A stretch of 64,000 bases of DNA from Eulemur rufifrons (Eukaryota; Chordata; Mammalia; Primates; Lemuridae). Position 1 is the stretch's first letter. Each line of letters opens with the position of its first letter. The notes below the pieces were generated by a model, which searched no databases, had not been told where the DNA came from, and saw only the letters and a list, made by a program, of their open reading frames with translations. A program made the translations under genes and the position numbers. The stretch covers positions 47,006,001-47,070,000 of the forward strand of contig NC_090990.1 of the NCBI RefSeq assembly GCF_041146395.1, in the 5' to 3' direction. Positions 38,711 through 58,550 of the stretch are shown one piece after another.

Positions 38711-39121
38711 TGTTAGTCCATTTTGTGTTTCTGTAAAGGAATACCTGAGACGGGGTAATTTATACAGAGGTTTATTTGGCCCACAGTTCTGTAGACCGTG
38801 TAAGAAGCACGGTGCCAGCGTGTGCTTCTGGTGAGGGCCTCAAGGAAGTTCCAGTTAAGGCAGAAAGTGAAGGGGGAGCAGGTGTGTCACATGGCCAGAG
38901 AAGGAGCAAGAGAGGGAGGAGGAGGTGCCAGGCTCCCTCAGACAACCAGCTCTCAGGTGAACTCAAACAGCGAGAACTCACTTATTACCATGGGGAGGGC
39001 ACCAAGACATTCATGAAGGATCTGCCCTCATGACCCAAACACCTCCCACCAGGCCCCACCTCCAAAACTGGGAATCAAATTACAACATGAGATTTGGAGG
39101 GGCCAATCATCCAAACCATAT
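38711..39121 (-). mobile_element. MaLR solo LTR (MLT1/MST type)
   Basis: On the minus strand it starts ATGGTTTGGATGATTGG, continues with GGAGGTGGGGCCTGGTGG and CATGAATGTCTTGGTGCC, and ends with GGACTAACAC. This is the ERVL-MaLR LTR layout. No internal coding part is present, so it is a solo LTR fossil. Confidence 0.85.
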
Positions 39122-39129
39122 GACTTGGT

Positions 39130-39600
39130 TATGGTGCACCCTCCACAAAATCCTGCACCGACTTCCCAGGCCCTTTCAAAAAGGTTCAGACTTCAGCCTG
39201 GCACTCAAGGTCCTCCATTCCTCCATGCTGCGGCTCCAACTCACCTTCGCAATCTTAATCCACATCCCATCCAAACTAGAAACTTTCTGTTCTCCAGGTA
39301 CCTTTCCCTTTCTCAGTCTCCATGGAGTTCTCTCTGCCAGGGACGCTACTCTGCCTGCTGGGACCCTGCCTGCTCCAGAGCACATTTACTGCTGCCTGGA
39401 CTGGACACGATCTCACCTCCTCTGAATCCCTAAATCGCATTCTGCAGCTCTCATGACCATCGTCCTGCTCCGCCCTGATTGTTAGGCTGCAAGCTCCTGG
39501 CAAACAGAGGGCTCACCTGGCTCACCTTGCACCCTGGTGCTAGCCAGTGTGGACCTCACGTTGCAGTTAATAAATACCTGATGAAGGATGAATGACTCAA
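39130..39600 (+). repeat. L2 LINE fragment
   Basis: CACTCAAGGTCCTCCATTCC, CCTGATTGTTAGGCTGCAAG and GTTAATAAATACCTGATGAA are the L2 3' pattern. Confidence 0.65.
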
Positions 39601-39652
39601 ATTGACTCAAATTGGTCAGATGAAGCCATGACCTTTGTTAAAAAGTTTCTTA

Positions 39653-44315
<4,663 letters not shown>

Positions 44316-45490
44316 CTACACCTGCGGCAGGGGCGAGAGGGCTCCCAGGAATCCTAGTATCCGCGAGACATGGGAAAGGGCTTTGGCTCTGATGCTGGAG
44401 GCCATTTGGGGAAAAAAGATACTTAATTGTACTCTTGGCAGCTAATACACAAGCAGCCCTGACCCCTGACTGGCTGATGCATTCGGGTGATACTTTCAGG
44501 CAATCCAGTGTCTCACGAAAGCATTTGCTTCTGGAATCCTAATGTTAGGCCCGGAGAGGGGCCCCAGTCCAGGCAGACATGCCCCAACTCCACTCTGAGT
44601 TCTCTGAATTGCCTGACAAACCTTCCCGTCTCTGGGTGAGAGCGAGGCCTCCTTTTTTAGGCTGCCTGCTCCAGCCCGGCTTGCACCCAGCAAAGGATGA
44701 CTCATCCACACCTTCTCCCAGCAGGGCTGCGTGGGATACCCCAACACAGCACCTGTCTTACTCGGCTGCAGTCTGTTTGAGCTATTGCTTGGGGCAGCTA
44801 AAGGGAGGGCACGGGCCACCTGACTCACGGCCTTCCTCCCCGCAGTGACCCTTATGCTCCATTATAAGCGGCTCTATTGAGTTGGCAGACCAGAGGCCGT
44901 GGAAGAAAGCCCTGGAAGATTTATAGATTCCCTGCTGGTGTTCAACAAGAGACCCCCAATGGAGGATGCTGGTGGTAAGATGAAGATTTTAGGTCCTGGG
45001 GCCACTGGACACAGCCACAGGGACTAGTGGCTATGGCCTCCACGGCACCCCTAATGCCCCTTATCAGAAGGGTGGCCCCTGTGGGTTTGCAAATCCAGTC
45101 TGCTCCCCGGTATGCTCATATTCCATTTTGCTTAATCCCAGATATTTCTTCCTCTATTGTGCTTGGAAAAACCTTTCGCTTTGGTGATTAAGAGAGTGGG
45201 AGATGTACAAGATTTACCAAACAGTGTTCATCTTAGAATTGCTCCCATAGAAACTCCACCTGAAAGTTTATTCATTCATTCAACAGGAATATATTGAGCA
45301 CCTACTATGTGCCAGGCACTGTTTTAAACTCTATGCCAAAGTCCCTGCTCTGGTGGAGCTTATATTCTAGGAGGGAAAGGCAAAAAATAAACATGTAAAC
45401 AAATACTATATTCAGACAGTGATAAAAAACAATGAATAAAATAACAAAGCGCTATGGGATAGAGGGATGGGAGAAGGGGTGACTTTAGAG

Positions 45491-45665
45491 CAGAAGTTCC
45501 TAACCTTGGCGGACATTAGAGTCACTTGGGGGTGTTTACAAGTCCGAGTACATGGACTACACCCAGATTAATTAAACCAGAGTCTTCAGGGAAGGGACCG
45601 AGGCATCGGGACTTTTTAAAGCTCCCTGGGTGTTTCCAATGTGCAGCCGAGGTTGGGAACCACTG
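45491..45665. mobile_element. Non-autonomous hAT-Charlie-type element
   Basis: It starts CAGAAGTTCCTAACCTTGG and ends CCGAGGTTGGGAACCACTG, which are inverted complements. An 8-bp flank CTTTAGAG / CACTAGAG matches at 6 of 8 positions, the hAT duplication length. Confidence 0.75.
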
Positions 45666-46188
45666 CACTAGAGGACCAAATACTGACCACGGTCTACTAG
45701 AGGAGCACTTTCAGCAGGCGACAGCAAATGTCAGGGCCCTGAGATGGGCCTGAGCTCAGCACGGTGGAGGGTGGACCTGTGACAGCTGCAGGAGCTGAGG
45801 CAGCCAGAGCCACGATCTGGTCCTCCCAGGTTTGGGTACAGAGTGGGGATCGGTGGGGGCATTTAAGCTGGCGAGAGGTGTGACCTACATTAGGATTTGA
45901 GATGAGGTTGATTCTCCTCTTTCTATGAACCAGTGAAAGCGCTAGACGTTAGAGGAAGTGGGAACGACAACTGTAAGGCATCCCATTTCATCATTTCTGA
46001 TGTTTCCCTCACAGAAGTTGCAACAATGACGTCACCCCTTGTTTGCCTCTAGTGTCTTTCCTTTTTGTGCGAATTAGCAGGGATTCTGACCTCTCTGGGC
46101 AGCCTTCAGGACCCACCAGGGGCTGGGCTGGGGTCCCCTCCTTTGGGCTTTCATAGCATCCTATGTGTCCTTGTCTAATGTAACTTAA

Positions 46189-46500
<312 letters not shown>

Positions 46501-47117
46501 CAGCATTCCCTCTTTATCTTATCTGTGAGCTAAAGGTCAGGACCATGATTTATTTGACTTTATCCCCACCACCTAGCACATTGCTGGCATTTAATAAACG
46601 TTTGCTGAATGATTGATTTAGAAAATATTCTAAATCCAACACTCAATTCTCTAGGATATATAAGCCTTGGTTCATGTTCTAAGTCAATAGACTGGTTGTT
46701 TTCTTTATCCCAAACACTTGGGTTTGGTTTACAGGAAGTTAAAGAAAAAATTAAATGGATGAAATTTGAAGTTCATCAAATTAACAGAGTTTTTACTAGT
46801 TTCAGTGCTGTGGTTCAGGTGAAATGCCTTCCTCAAAGGGGCCGTGTACCCTCCAAACTCCCAGAAGCCACCTGGAGTCCTGGCCCGGGGTGAGACCAAA
46901 GCCAAGACATATTAAAAGCAGCGGGTCCTATAGACCACCACATTTGGCAGGAAGCCAAACACATGCAAACCCAAGATGGAGTTTTAAAGAGCCACTGAGA
47001 TTAATTCCCTTGAAGAAGAATGAAAACCAGATGCCTCCCCCTGGGAAAAGAGAGTGCTAGGGACAACAGCAGGAGAGGTAGCAGGGAGGGCGGTCTGAGC
47101 TTCACAAGCGATGCTTA

Positions 47118-50513
<3,396 letters not shown>

Positions 50514-50515
50514 TT

Positions 50516-50559
50516 AAAAATAAAAAAAAAAAGAAAAAAAAAAAAAGAAGAAGAAGAAG
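50516..50559. repeat. A-rich/AAG microsatellite, pyrimidine tract of the KANK4 exon at 50494
   Basis: On the transcribed minus strand this reads (CTT)n followed by about 35 nearly pure T, ending 22 nt before the exon. It therefore extends the polypyrimidine tract of the acceptor. Confidence 0.8.
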
Positions 50560-51689
50560 CACAGAGTTAATTAAGAATTACAGGGCCATGAGGCCTAATG
50601 TCTGTGATTTTGACTTAACACTATCACATGAGACTTCTCCTGAGCGTTCTAGCCTCTAAATTATGGCTGAGATGCTCAGTCTTTTTGGCTGTCCTGGGAA
50701 ATCATCTTATTAAATCAATGTGTACTTAGCCAGTGTCTGAAGGAGAGAGGTAGAGGGAATGGTTTCCAATTTGCAATATGTCATCTGAGTGACTGCTGTG
50801 GAATCCGCCTGCAGACCTGCAAAACAAAATTGTCTCATGCTGTTTTTTTGGGGGGGGTTGAGTCACATAATTGCTGAACTGAAGTGGCCAGGAATTTGCC
50901 AAATCAGAGTACTAATTGGCAATTATAGATATGGAAGGTTTTAAAGGATGAGATACACAAGTATATCTCACTATTAAGAAAGAAACTTGCCCCCCCAAAA
51001 AAGAAAATACTTGCATTACTCAAATAGGTAGTGAATCTTGTTTAAGCTGGAGGTATCGATGAGTTACGCCTTCCGCATTATTTAAGCTTCCTCAGTTGCC
51101 TGAGCCTCAGGTACCTTGAGATCAGAGAGAACTGCAGCAAGTAACCACACACAGCCTATCCTCTGTCCACCTGAAAACTGCTTAGTGCTCACCAAACACC
51201 AATTTCACCTTCAAAAACCCATGCCAAGTAAGAAAATATCTCCTTTGGCCAGGAACTCCATGAAAAAAAAGAAAAAAAGAAAACACACAACAAAAAGGAA
51301 ACACCGCATTTATCACAGACTGTAAGAAGGCTGTCGAGGGAAAAGGGCCAATTAATGTCAAAAGGGACATTGGCATATATGCTCCCAGAGGTGTGGGGCT
51401 CACCTTTTCAGGACACCCAAACTATGGGGAAACATCATGATGAGAAAGTTCTCCATTATACCACGGCACCATTGATCTCTGGGCAGCGTGCACCTATTGA
51501 TTCCAACAGAGGACACTGAGAACAAGTCGTCCTTCGACTGTTTGAATCCACAGGGGCTTGTCTCCAAGTAACCTCTTCTCCAAGTTAATCTTTGTTCCTT
51601 CGATGTTCCTAAAGGGACACCCCTTTCTACCTCTGTGACATTCTGCTAAACTAGCTCTGAAAATTCTGAGCTCAGGAGAGAACATTCAT

Positions 51690-52270
<581 letters not shown>

Positions 52271-52754
52271 TCTTTGTAGAAGCCCCAAGTAAAGAGAACT
52301 GAAGTCCCCTAATAGAAATCAATTCATATGACTCATTGCCTGGTCTCTACAAATTGTCTCTGACTGATTACTTGGCTCTCAGGGTAGTAGGCTCTAGGTG
52401 TGAAATTACAAAATAGCAGTGATTTGATTTACTTATTTCAACCACTACTTTTTCAGCACCTATGTGTCTGTTGCTAAACTAGATCCTAAGGGCACAAAGA
52501 TGAATTAGGTTCAGCCCCTGCCTTCAAAGAATTATGGTCAAGTAGGAGGGACACAGACAAATACAGTGCAGTATGCTAACGAAACCCATTCAAGGTACAG
52601 TCTTCTTTCTTGACTTCTTTTTCCAGTTTTTCCAGAATTATTTTCTTGAACTTGGAGGCTAATTTTGTCTTGGTAGGAGAGGGATGACTCCACAAGAGCG
52701 ACATACGACTGGGTGTTAAATGAGTAAGTATGAAATTGCCAGCAGAACAAGAGA

Positions 52755-53290
52755 CTGAAAGATATCGTAGTGGTTTCTCTCTAAGATGACCACCATCAAT
52801 TCCTACACTGTTTAGATAAGTAAGCTAATCCTACTTTGAGAGGTAGAGTCTATTTCTCTAGGCCTTTGATTTGGGCTGGACTATGGCTGCTTTGACCAAA
52901 AGAATATGGCAGAAATGATGCTGAGAGATTTCTACGGTTAGGTCATAAAAAGCCTTGTAGCTTCCACCTGGGTCTCTTAGAACGTACACTCAGTGCCGTG
53001 TAAGAAGTTCAACTTCCCTGAGACTGCCATGCTGTGAGGAAGCCCAGATGGCCCCAGAGAGAGGTCACATGGAGAGAGGGAGCGGGATGCCCATCTAGCT
53101 CCCAGCTATTCCAGCCATCCTAGCCCTAGCGCCAGGCAGGAGTAGAAAAGCTCTCAGCCATGATCTGACTTCAACTATAGGAGGGCTCCCAAGTAAGAAC
53201 ACTCAGCTGAACCTGTGTTAATAATAAATTACTACGTCCAGCCGCTGAGTTTCAGGGTGGTTTGCTATGCAGCGATAGCCAGCACAAACA
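52755..53290 (+). mobile_element. MLT1-like MaLR LTR
   Basis: GGGCTGGACTATGGCTGC near the 5' part, GAGGTCACATGGAGAGAGG in the middle and GCCGCTGAGTTTCAGGGTGG then GCAGCGATAG at the end match the MLT1 layout. It is a non-coding fossil. Confidence 0.65.
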
Positions 53291-53689
53291 TTTTAGATAC
53301 CTGTCAGAGAATGTGCGGAGGCATGGAGGTGCGAACGGTATTTCAAAGTTCTGCAATGCAATTGATATGGCCGGAACTTATAGTGTGGTAGAGAAGGGTG
53401 AATGGAAGAGAAAGATAAAATTGGAAAGGCCAGCAAAAGCCAGATTGGGGAGCAACGTGTGTGCATCCTAACAAGCTCTGACTTTACTCTCTAGGTCAGG
53501 GGAGTCATTGAAGTGTTTTAAACACAGGAGTGACTTGGTCGAATGTGATTTCCAAAAAGAGCATCTTGCAGAGGGTGAGGAGAAGAGCAAACCAGAAGCC
53601 CAAAGACCAGCTGGGAGGCGGCTGACCTGGTCACAGAGAAGCTGGAGGTAAGGGAAGGGAAAGGGGTGTGGAACCTGCGGCCTTGGGGC

Positions 53690-53830
53690 CACATGTGGCC
53701 TTCTGGATCCTTGAGTGTGGCCTTTTGACCGAATCCAAATTTTACGGAACAAATCCCTTTACTTAAAGGATTTGTTCTGTGAAGTTTGGATTCAGTCAAG
53801 GGGCCGCACTTGGGGGTCTGGAAGGTGCAA
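53690..53830. mobile_element. Palindromic MITE (long hairpin)
   Basis: Arms centred near 53762 pair with each other. Left TTGACCGAATCC at 53725 pairs with right GGATTCAGTCAA ending at 53799. The inner 32 bp match with 4 mismatches and pairing continues outwards with more divergence. Loop about 10 nt. The form is that of a small DNA-transposon-derived MITE; the family is not named. Confidence 0.75.
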
Positions 53831-56209
53831 ATGATGGCATTTCCCTAAGGGCGATGACAGATTGGGGCTGAGCTCTTCCGACTGGCCTGATTGCTCCTTC
53901 CCCTCGCTGATGCCACATGCTTGCCTTGTGGCCCTCTGTGCATAGAGAAGTACAGCTCCTCCAAAGAACAAAATGACAACTGGATACATGAAGGCTGAAC
54001 TCACGAACATGGACACCACTGAGGCTACGAGCCATCGATGCCAAGTAAAGCCACAGGGCCTGAGGGCAATTATGTTGCAACCACAGGAGGGAACAGAACC
54101 AGCTTCAGCGCTGATCCACAGGATGGGCTCTATTGGGTTCCAGGGCTTCTGTAGCAGATACCTGGACTTCAGGTGGATAAGGAGTAAATGTTCCTCTAGC
54201 ACCCCAAAAAACTCCAGATAATTTCCCATTCATCTACACGATTTTTTTTTTTTCTTTTACCAACTTGCTTCCCCTGGTCAAAGAAGCACGTTGACAGTTT
54301 CAGTAAATGAGAGCAATATCTTTTATTGTTCTCTGTTAGTTTTCCAGGTTGTACTTGGCTATACTCTTAGACCTATTGGTCCACTCAGCAGCCTCCTGGA
54401 TTACAAGGACAGGCCAAATCAGAAAAGAGATACTTGTCCAAAGTTAAGCAGAGAGCAGATTTATGACCCAGAAGGCAGAGAACTCCTAAAAGAGAGGCTG
54501 TATTTTTTATCTGCTTATTGCCTCAATTCAGTAGAAATGCACTGATTTGCCCAGGGGGCTCTGGGAGCAGGTCCAGAGCACAAATACAATAATAGCATCA
54601 AGTAAGAAACAGCAGATTCAAAGGCAAAATCTTCCACAAGGGAGAGGGGAAGGGAAGTGAGATTGAGCAGCTATGGGGGGTGACAGGTTCAATAGGTGCT
54701 TTCCCAAGCTAGCACTGTGAGGTCTCTCTCTCTCACACACACACACAGATCCAACACGTCACCCTGCCTGCCACCCCCCACTTTGCATTTCATCCCTTTC
54801 TTCCAGTGCAAGAGGACTGCTGGACTTTGATGAGGGAGCCTGAGCCAATATGCTGTGAGATCTACCCTCACATGAAGCTCTGCTCCTATTAATTCTACCT
54901 GGTGACAGGTAGGCAGGAGCTCAGAATTCCAGGCATTGGGCCAGGCCAAGAATTAATTAGGAGGTCTGGCTCTGCTCAAAATGAAGTTCAGATCAGATAA
55001 ACCAACACAGGGCCACACTGGCTGGATTTGAATCCTGGCTGTCATCTCCTGTGTGACTCTGGGCAAATTATTTCATTTCCTTGTGCCTCAATTTCTCCAT
55101 TTGTGAAGTGGAAATAATCACCTCACTTACAGAGTTGTTGTGGCTATCAGCACGCATGCAGCAGAGAACAGGGCACAGAGCAGGTACTCAAAAAAGGATT
55201 CTGAAGGCAGGGATGGCTGCTTCTGAAGGGGGCAGGGGAGGATTCGCCAAGGGTGTGTCCTGTCCTTCTTTGTTAGGACTACAGCCTCAAGAGGAATGAG
55301 AGTCCAAGAAAATAATTCTGGAGAAATTGGGAAAATGAGTCAGGGGAGAAGAAAAAAGTAAGATACAGGAGGCTCAGAGCTTCCCGGAATTCCCTACGGA
55401 GTCTTGCTTGAAAGCACAACAGATCAGCAGACCTTGCAGAGGCCCTGCAAGCACAGTCGACAGCCTGAGAGTCACACACGGACGCGAGAAAGAAGGGAAG
55501 GAAGGGAGGGCCAAAGTAATTATCTGGAGTGACAAAGTGCGGTACAGCCGGTGAGTGAGCCAATTAGCTGCATTTAAAGTGAGAAAGAGAAGTTCAAAAG
55601 CCTATGCTCAGTTTCTGAAGGAAATGGGAAAAACAGAAACTAGAGAGAAAGTGGCTAAAAATAAAGCTGGAAAGGAGAGGAATGAAATGAACCTTTTCAA
55701 AAGGCCAAGACAGGGAGGGAAGCCTTTCCCTCTTCTGTCCTCGTTCTGTGAGACAGGTGTGGGTGTACCCGGGGAGGGTGCCTTTCTTGAGCTAGCTGTG
55801 GGCAATCACGTGGTGGCGGCCAGGGCCACGTCCAGGGTACTGAGCAGGGAGGAACAGGCAGGCAGGATGAAAGGGACCTGGGGCATTAAGGGAATTATCG
55901 GGTGCTCTGTGGGACCACTGCCAGGGACGCACTGAAAAGGCAGCTCTCTGGGGAGAAAGGCAGACTCTTGAAATATGAGCTAACTGCATTTGGAGGAAAG
56001 GAAGAGGCGGAGCTGCAGCTGATGTCTGGTCCCTAAATCCTGTGCCAGTGAAGGGCCACATGATTCAGGGGGGATTATAGACTCTCCTGTTTCCAGGCAA
56101 TCTGGAAAAAGCATTTCATTAGAAGTTAGGAGATTGGGCTCTAGACTATGACCTTAAGCAGGTCTCCTGGGGAGAGGAAGAGGAAAACATTCACTGAGAC
56201 ACTCATTGT

Positions 56210-56860
56210 GCTAGATAGCTATTACTCAATGACTTTACATGCATTATTTAATTTAATTCTTTATCAACTCCAAGAGCTAGTATTAACACCCGTTTATAGA
56301 TGAGATGTGGTAGCCTGCAAAAATAGCCACACTAATACCCCACCCTTGGGGTACTTCCCTACCACACTGATCCTGGGCTTGGCCTTGTGACTTGCTTTGG
56401 CCAGTGGGTCGACAGCCATGTGACATATGCAGAGATTTGAACATTGTACACTAGGGTGTGTCTTTTCCTGCTGTGCTTAAACCCCTGCACCACCATGTGA
56501 ACAAGCCCCACCTAGCCTCCTGGATGATAATGGCCAAGTCACTACCAATGCCCCAGACATATGTATGGCCATTCTAAACCACCCAGCCCTAGCCGAGTCA
56601 CCCAGAAAATCACAGACATGTAAATAAGCCCAGAAAAGATAAGCTGAGCTGGCCCATACCAGAATAATGGCCCTACCAACCTACTGACTCTTTTGAGAAA
56701 TAATGTCTGTAAGTCACTAAATTTTTTCAGTTGTTTGTTACACAGCAAACCTAACTGATGCATGAGGAGACTGAGGATCAGAGACATTAAATGACTGGTA
56801 GAGTCACTAGGTATGAATGGAGACTCTTTCACCATATTGTGCCCCATCTGTAGAGTGAGG
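56210..56860 (-). repeat. MIR split by an LTR insertion
   Basis: GTTTATAGATGAG before 56305 continues with GAGGAGACTGAGGATCAG after 56763, which is the minus-oriented MIR core interrupted cleanly. Confidence 0.65.
56305..56763 (+). mobile_element. MLT1-like MaLR LTR inserted in MIR
   Basis: GTAAGTCACTAAATTTTTTC then GTTTGTTACACAGC at the 3' end, and TGGCCTTGTGACTTGCTTTG inside, match MLT1-type LTRs. It is bounded by MIR sequence on both sides. Confidence 0.65.
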
Positions 56861-56999
56861 GTGATGAGTGAGAGCACCTGCTCCCTTCTTGGTGCTTGGA
56901 TGAGATGAGAAGGCATTCTGAAAATTGCACATGTCCAATACTTTGGAAGGCACGAGAATATATAGGAATAAACCAGCTCAGTTTCTCCTATATTCTCAC

Positions 57000-57720
57000 T
57001 CAACAATCAACACAGAAAACTTCTGTAACCAAATATATGTAGGTTTTTCTCCACACACCATGCAAACAATCAGTTCTGCAGCAGACACCAGCTGGGTGTC
57101 CTCCAATTCAATTCCAACACTGTCTACCTGGAGATAGTCTCAAATACCACAGGGCTCAGTCCCCAAAGATGTCCTCCACTTCTGATGCCAAGCACAAGCC
57201 CCAGTTGTTCTACTTGTGCTATAAGTCCAGGTTCCCAGAACCCCCTCCTCAGGTTTAATTAACTTGCTAGAGCAGCTCACGGAACTCAGGGAAATCTTTA
57301 CCTCTGTTTACTGGTTCATTATAAAGGATATTACAAGGGATACCAGTGAACACCAGATAAAGAGATAGAAAAGGAGAAGGGGTGCTGAGCTCCCATGCCC
57401 TCTACGGGCACACCAACTTCCAGGAACCTCTACGTTTTCAGCTATCCAGAAGCCGGGTTTTTATGGAGGCTTCATTACATAGGAACAATTGATTATATCA
57501 TTGGCCACTGGTGATCAACTTAACCTAAAAGTCTCACCCTTCTAATCCTGCATTGGTCTTTCCTGTGACCAGCCCCATCTGGAAGCTTCCTAGGGCCTGC
57601 CAGCCACCAGTCATCTCATTAGCATATGAAAAGACACATCAGTTAAGAGATTCTGAAGATTTTAGGCGCTGTATGCTAGGAAATAGGGATGAAGACCAAA
57701 TACATATTTCATGACATGGC
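57000..57720. repeat. Probable ancient LTR-type repeat, family not named
   Basis: GCAGCTCACGGAACTCAGGG, GGTTTTTATGGAGGCTTCAT and GGGATGAAGACCAAATACAT recur in mammalian genomes as one old LTR-like element, as I recall. I cannot name the family or confirm its ends. Confidence 0.4.
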
Positions 57721-57890
57721 AAGACTTCCTTCTCCTTCTCTGCCACCTTCCCTAGGTCATACCTGCAACACCTGGTTTGGGCCTCCCAGCACTGCCTGCT
57801 TGGGGAATGGCTCCTGCCAGGATTTATGGTAACAGTCTCTTCCCAGCCCCCATGCTCACTTTAAGCCAGGACTACAAAGCAGCTGCCTAC

Positions 57891-57978
57891 CATTCGTCTT
57901 CTCCATCTTAGGGAGTGCTGACCCTCAGTCTCTCAGCCGCTCTGCATCCAATGAGTCTGCAAAATTCGTCCGAGAGTT
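57891..57978 (-). CDS. KANK4: KANK4 first coding exon (5' UTR plus MEKTN)
   Basis: The acceptor TTTCAG ends at 57979. The exon has 72 nt of 5' UTR, then ATG at 57906-57904 in context CTAAGATGG, five codons MEKTN and a single G before donor GTAGGC. That G plus CC of the 50494 exon gives Ala, so the frame enters AKDQSSQ. No upstream ATG is seen in the UTR part. A non-coding first exon must lie further right. Confidence 0.9.
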
Positions 57979-58264
57979 CTGAAAGAAAGAAGGATGGAGA
58001 AATGGAGAGTCTCATTAGAGTTAGAATGAGTATTGAGGAAACACAGGACCAAAGAAAGTAGCGCCCATCCCCGCCTTTCTCCCAGGGTGCCCATGAGCTC
58101 ACAGCCCTCCAAGGAGGGAGATTAAAAGCCTGTACACACTCCTAGTGCCCCATTTTGGGTGTTACTTCATGGAGTGAGTGTAACTTCATGGGATGTGAGC
58201 AACAGTTTGGCCAAAGGAAGCATTTGGCTCAGGCCACTTACTTGGCAGATAAAGTGAGGCTGAG

Positions 58265-58550
58265 TTTTTTCTGGACAGAGTCTCACTCTGTTGCCCTGGG
58301 CTAGAAATTAGTGGCATCATTGTAGCTGACAGCAACCTCCAACTCCTGGGCTCAAGCTATCCTCCTGCCTCAACCTCTGGAGTACCTGGGACTACAGGTT
58401 TGCACCACCACACCCAGCTAATTTTTCTATTTTTAGTAGAGATGAGTCTCATTCTTGCTCAGGCTGGTCTCAAACTTCTGACCTCAAGTGATTCTCCTGC
58501 CTCAGGCTCCCAGAGTGCTAGGATTACAGGCGTGAGCCATTGCGCCCAGC
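58265..58550 (-). mobile_element. Alu, old
   Basis: This reverse-complement dimeric Alu is diverged, has a short T-tail and lacks the long linker. Confidence 0.85.

Noticed and set aside
53792..54229. A 145-codon minus frame next to the MITE
   Set aside because: It has hydrophobic stretches by chance, no family match, and part of it overlaps the MITE arm.
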